DNA of 16,026 nt from an uncultured Oscillibacter sp. (lineage in GTDB: Bacteria; Bacillota; Clostridia; Oscillospirales; Oscillospiraceae). This document shows positions 13,509 to 16,026 of this stretch, in pieces. The position numbers and the translations under genes are program-made. Where the stretch lies: NCBI GenBank assembly GCA_902476875.1, contig CABSFC010000059.1:1-16026 (forward strand), read 5' to 3'. How positions within the stretch are numbered: the first letter of the stretch is position 1; every line of letters begins with the position of its first letter. The notes beneath the pieces are model-generated. The model searched no databases and was not told the DNA's origin. It was given only the letters and a program-made list of their open reading frames with translations.

Positions 13509-13548
13509 ATTATACCACATTTCGGTGGAGCCTCCAAACAATATTTGG
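13509..13548 (-). promoter_or_regulatory. nitroreductase-deoD promoter with dyads
   Basis: On the minus strand an extended -10, TGGTATAAT, lies at 13517-13509; the -35 region (TTGGAG, 17 bp upstream) is poor. TGGAG C CTCCA (13526-13536) and CCAAA/TTTGG (13534-13538/13544-13548) lie around the -35 zone, suggesting control by a DNA-binding protein. Confidence 0.6.
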
Positions 13549-13601
13549 GGATGTTGGGAAATTTTTTGGATTTTTGGGTGGTTTTTTCCGCGCGTTTCCG
13601 C

Positions 13602-13607
13602 TATGAT
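13602..13607 (+). promoter_or_regulatory. possible -10 box of the aminotransferase gene
   Basis: TATGAT lies 36 bp before the chosen start, but no good -35 hexamer is found at 16-18 bp upstream; the intervening DNA is T-rich. A weak or activator-dependent promoter is likely. Confidence 0.4.
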
Positions 13608-13642
13608 GGGATATCATGACCACGATAAAAGGAGTGACCTCT

Positions 13643-14806
13643 ATGCCCCAGCCCCTCTCCGCCCGCACCGCCAGCTTCACGGATTCCGTCATCCGCCGGA
13701 TGACCCGGGTCTCCCTGCGCTACGGCGCCGTGAACCTGTCCCAGGGCTTCCCCGATTTCGACCCGCCCCAGGCCATTCTGGACCGTCTGGCCCAGGTCGC
13801 CCACGAGGGCCCCCATCAGTACGCCATTACCTGGGGCGCCCCGAACTTTCTGGAGGCGCTGGCCGCCAAGCAGTCCCACTACATGGGCCGCCCCATCGAC
13901 CCCAACGCCGAGATCGTGGCCACCTGCGGCTCCACCGAGGCCATGATGTGCGCCATGATGACCGTCGCCAACCCCGGCGACAAGGTGGTGGTCTTCTCCC
14001 CCTTCTATGAGAACTACGGCGCGGACACTATTCTCTCCGGCGCCGAGCCCATCTACGTCCCCCTGACGCCGCCGTCCTTTACCTTCGACCCGGAGGTGCT
14101 GGAGGACGCTTTCCGCCAGCACCCCAAGGCGCTGGTGCTGTGCAACCCCTCCAACCCCTGCGGCCGGGTGTTCACCCGGGAGGAGCTGCTGGTCATCGCG
14201 GGGCTCGCGAAAAAATATGACACCTATGTCATCACCGACGAGGTGTACGAGCACATCGTCTACGCGCCCCACCGTCACACCTACTTCGCCACGCTGCCGG
14301 GGATGTGGGAGCGGACCATCTCCTGCTCCTCGCTGTCCAAGACCTACTCCATCACCGGCTGGCGGCTGGGGTACATCATCGCGCCGGAGCACATCATCGA
14401 GCGGGCCAAAAAGGTCCACGACTTTCTGACCGTGGGCTGCGCCGCGCCGCTGATGGAGGCGGTCCTGCCCGCCCTGCGCTTCGGCCAGGACTACTATGAC
14501 GGCCTGCTTGCCAAATACACCCACAAGAAGGAGCTGTTCCTCAAGGGCCTGGACGACCTGCGCATCGCCCACAACGACCCGGAGGGCGCCTACTACGTCC
14601 TGCTGGACATCAGCGCCTACGGCTACGACAGCGACCTCCGCTTCTGCGAGGACCTGGCCCGGGTGGTGGGCGTGGGCGCGGTGCCCGGCTCCAGCTTCTT
14701 CCGGGAGCCGGTAAACCATCTGATCCGCCTCCACTTCGCCAAGAACGACGATACGCTGCTGGACGCTCTGAACCGGCTGGAGCGCATCGGCCTGCTGAAA
14801 AAATGA
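13643..14806 (+). CDS. PLP-dependent class I/II aminotransferase
   Basis: The 387-residue protein is a fold-type I aminotransferase, cytosolic, most like the broad-specificity gamma group that includes kynurenine/glutamine/methionine transaminases. Signatures: NLSQGFPDFDPP at 31-42, HQYAITWGAPNFLEALA near 58-74, ATCGSTEAMMCAMM near 93-106, LCNPSNPCGRVF at 166-177 with Asn171, VITDEVYEHIVY with Asp199, and the Schiff-base Lys233 in SSLSKTYSITGWRLGY; a C-terminal Arg in LIRLHFAK should bind the substrate carboxylate. The start at 13643 follows AAAGGAG with 8 nt spacing; the in-frame ATG at 13616 lies upstream of that site. It stands alone between a divergent promoter region and a terminator. 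The amino donor cannot be read from sequence. Confidence 0.93.
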   Translation: MPQPLSARTASFTDSVIRRMTRVSLRYGAVNLSQGFPDFDPPQAILDRLAQVAHEGPHQYAITWGAPNFLEALAAKQSHYMGRPIDPNAEIVATCGSTEAMMCAMMTVANPGDKVVVFSPFYENYGADTILSGAEPIYVPLTPPSFTFDPEVLEDAFRQHPKALVLCNPSNPCGRVFTREELLVIAGLAKKYDTYVITDEVYEHIVYAPHRHTYFATLPGMWERTISCSSLSKTYSITGWRLGYIIAPEHIIERAKKVHDFLTVGCAAPLMEAVLPALRFGQDYYDGLLAKYTHKKELFLKGLDDLRIAHNDPEGAYYVLLDISAYGYDSDLRFCEDLARVVGVGAVPGSSFFREPVNHLIRLHFAKNDDTLLDALNRLERIGLLKK

Positions 14807-14841
14807 AAGAGCAGGGCGGCCCCGAAAGGGGCCGCCCTGCT
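14800..14841. terminator. two-way intrinsic terminator
   Basis: AGCAGGGCGGCCCC (14810-14823), loop GAAA, and GGGGCCGCCCTGCT (14828-14841) form a perfect 14-bp stem. On the plus strand TCTCTTT follows; on the minus strand CTTTCATTTTTT follows. It ends both the aminotransferase and the convergent small gene. Confidence 0.92.
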
Positions 14842-14868
14842 TCTCTTTCCGCCGGTCCGCCGGCGGGA

Positions 14869-15108
14869 TCAATCCATGTAGGGCTTGCAGTCGTAGCCGT
14901 TGTACTGCTTCTTGATCTTCACCATGATGGAGCCGTCGGGCTGCTCCGTCTTCTCCAGAATCCTGTAGGGCGTGCGGTTTCGGTCCATCTGGGCCAGGTA
15001 GTGGGCGTATTCCGCCTGGACAAACTGCACAGCCTCCTCGTGGGGCATGTCGTCCTTCAAAATAAAATGGATGGTCTGCTCCAGGCAGGCCGCCTTGATG
15101 CGCTTCAT
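14869..15108 (-). CDS. small conserved protein of unknown function
   Basis: This 79-residue protein has no domain I can name, but its pattern (MKRIKAACLEQTIHF, HEEAVQFVQAEYAHYL, PYRILEKTEQPDGSIMVKIKKQYNGYD) looks like a conserved small protein of Clostridia that I recall only as hypothetical. The N-terminal half should be helical and the C-terminal half a beta hairpin; there is no signal peptide or membrane segment. The start at 15108 has GGAGG with 7 nt spacing and a promoter 29 bp upstream; a longer frame to 15213 crosses that promoter and is rejected. It is divergent from spoIIID, so a sporulation link is possible but only by position. Confidence 0.8.
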   Translation of the reverse strand: MKRIKAACLEQTIHFILKDDMPHEEAVQFVQAEYAHYLAQMDRNRTPYRILEKTEQPDGSIMVKIKKQYNGYDCKPYMD

Positions 15109-15136
15109 AGCTGCGCCTCCTTTTTGAGATGGCTCC

Positions 15137-15166
15137 ATTTTATCAGTTTTCGCCCCGTTTTGTAAG
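15137..15166 (-). promoter_or_regulatory. promoter of the small conserved gene
   Basis: Reading the minus strand, an extended -10 TGATAAAAT (15145-15137) has CTTACA (15166-15161) 18 bp upstream. The expected leader is about 20 nt. Confidence 0.65.
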
Positions 15167-15288
15167 GAAAATTTCCTGTGGAAATTCAATTTTTGTAAAC
15201 TTTGTGCACTCATTTCCTACAAAAAAATTGTGCATTTTTTATTTTCCATTACTTTCCGGCCATCAGTCGCCCCGCCGCCCCCGCCAGA

Positions 15289-15317
15289 GCATACTCCGCC
15301 CCGCTCTCGCATAGGAT
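15289..15317 (+). promoter_or_regulatory. candidate sigma-E promoter of spoIIID
   Basis: GCATACT (15289-15295) and CATAGGAT (15310-15317) are separated by 14 bp, resembling the mother-cell sigma-E pattern (ATA-type -35, CATA-type -10). In Bacillus spoIIID is transcribed by sigma-E. The expected start near 15324 would leave a leader of about 24 nt that includes GGGGAG. Confidence 0.5.
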
Positions 15318-15347
15318 GGAGCAACAAGAGGCGGGGAGTGTTGTGTT

Positions 15348-15596
15348 TTGAAAGGAAACATGGAGGAGCGGGCGGAGCGCCTGGCTCTTTACATCATAGA
15401 GAACCGGACCACGGTCCGCGCCGCCGCGCAGAAATTCGGCATCAGCAAGAGCACGGTTCACAAGGACATCTCCGAGCGGCTGCCCCAGTTCAACCGCCCG
15501 CTGTATCTGCAGGTCAAGGAGGTGCTGGACGTGAACAAGGCCCAGCGCCACATCCGGGGCGGCATCGCCACCCGCAAAAAATACCGCGGCGCGTAA
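15348..15596 (+). CDS. spoIIID: sporulation transcriptional regulator SpoIIID
   Basis: SpoIIID is a small mother-cell DNA-binding protein that represses or activates many sigma-E genes and prepares the switch to sigma-K. The 82-residue protein has the helix-turn-helix TVRAAAQKFGISKSTVHKDISERLPQ at about 22-47 and the basic tail HIRGGIATRKKYRGA, both close to the family. A TTG start at 15348 (MKGNMEER...) is chosen because it gives the same N-terminal length as Bacillus SpoIIID and has GGGGAG at 15333-15338; an internal ATG at 15360 with AAGGA close by would shorten the protein by four residues. It shows the organism has an endospore programme. mreB, which often follows spoIIID, is not here; a proline-rich gene follows 17 nt later. 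Confidence 0.95.
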   Translation: MKGNMEERAERLALYIIENRTTVRAAAQKFGISKSTVHKDISERLPQFNRPLYLQVKEVLDVNKAQRHIRGGIATRKKYRGA

Positions 15597-15613
15597 GGAA
15601 GGAGGAAGACGAT

Positions 15614-15958
15614 ATGGCAAACCGCTCTTACGGACAGGACCGTCCCGACCGGACCGGGCCCGCGTGGCAGGCCGTCCCCGCCCCGCTGGCCTCCGCCGGA
15701 CAGGAGCCGCCTGACGAAGCGCCCTCCCGGCAGGCTGCCCCCGGCACGCCCGCGTACACGGAGCCGGAGGTCCGCCGCTGGCCCCATCCGGTGGACGGGA
15801 CGCCGCCTATCCGGCAGGCCCTGTACGGCCAGCCCACGGATGCCCTGCTCCATTACATCCAGTGCGCCCTGTCCTATCAGAACCAGCTGCTGGCGGACAT
15901 TAAGGTGTTGCTGCAGCGGCTGGCGGCGGACGGTGCTTCGGACGGCGGGGACTCCTAG
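15614..15958 (+). CDS. proline-rich protein of unknown function
   Basis: I do not recognise this 114-residue protein. Residues 1-72 are low-complexity, rich in Pro, Ala, Gly and Gln and probably unstructured; residues about 74-106 (ALLHYIQCALSYQNQLLADIKVLLQRLAAD) should form one amphipathic helix, perhaps for oligomerising or binding a partner. There is no signal peptide or membrane segment. The start at 15614 follows AGGAGG with 8 nt spacing; the open frame running back to 15230 overlaps spoIIID out of frame and is rejected. It begins 17 nt after spoIIID and ends at a hairpin, so the two are likely co-transcribed and it may be made in the mother cell. Real coding status is supported by the RBS and operon position, not by homology. 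Confidence 0.68.
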   Translation: MANRSYGQDRPDRTGPAWQAVPAPLASAGQEPPDEAPSRQAAPGTPAYTEPEVRRWPHPVDGTPPIRQALYGQPTDALLHYIQCALSYQNQLLADIKVLLQRLAADGASDGGDS

Positions 15959-15996
15959 CGGCGGCCTCGCTTTCCACGGGCAGCGGCGTCCCGAAA

Positions 15997-16019
15997 AAAT
16001 AGCGGCGAAGCCGCTATTT
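15997..16019 (+). terminator. terminator-like hairpin after the spoIIID unit
   Basis: AAATAGCGGC (15997-16006), loop GAA, GCCGCTATTT (16010-16019) make a perfect 10-bp stem 38 bp after the last stop codon. Only three T follow within the stem end, so termination may be partial. Confidence 0.65.
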
Positions 16020-16026
16020 GCAGCTT

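Overview
The window looks like a chromosomal segment from a GC-rich, endospore-forming member of the Clostridia, most plausibly an Oscillospiraceae-type gut anaerobe. The reasons are the strong C/G bias at third codon positions, the clear GGAGG-type ribosome binding sites, a SpoIIID sporulation regulator, and a his operon with the HisZ-dependent short form of HisG. The genus cannot be fixed from the sequence alone.

Layout. Positions 1-449 hold no convincing gene; they are a run of inverted repeats downstream of hisF. Positions 450-7606 (minus strand) are one tight histidine operon, transcribed hisZG - hisD - hisC - hisB - hisH - (flavin-reductase-like gene) - hisA - hisF, with gaps from a 4-bp overlap to 25 bp. 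HisZ and HisG are fused in one 526-residue polypeptide. A pyridoxamine-phosphate-oxidase-fold gene lies between hisH and hisA, and no hisI, hisE or histidinol-phosphatase gene is present. A sigma-A-type promoter lies at 7660-7688, covered by a symmetrical 8-bp dyad. Positions 7691-8037 are noncoding and contain a 12-bp perfect inverted repeat.

Positions 8082-9508 hold a divergent pair: an orphan PhnD-like solute-binding lipoprotein (minus) and a small cupin (plus). Their predicted -10 boxes share one 9-bp dyad. Positions 9632-11156 hold an ECF-like sigma factor overlapping a membrane-anchored DUF4179-type anti-sigma protein. Positions 11157-11655 are noncoding: two 42-bp direct repeats (one mismatch) flank four consecutive hairpins, followed by a dyad-rich MarR promoter region. 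marR (11656-12135) ends at a strong terminator, facing a minus-strand pair, nitroreductase then purine nucleoside phosphorylase (deoD). A class I aminotransferase (13643-14806, plus) diverges from that pair and shares a two-way terminator with a small conserved protein of unknown function (14869-15108, minus). The last genes are spoIIID, with a TTG start and a candidate sigma-E promoter, and a proline-rich unknown protein.

Together this is a largely housekeeping region (amino-acid, purine and sporulation functions) with small regulatory modules between them. I see no phage, transposase, CRISPR or defence system. The most unusual points are the HisZ-HisG fusion, the flavin-reductase-like gene inside the his operon, the direct-repeat-bounded hairpin block at 11204-11452, and the shared operator candidate between the lipoprotein and the cupin.
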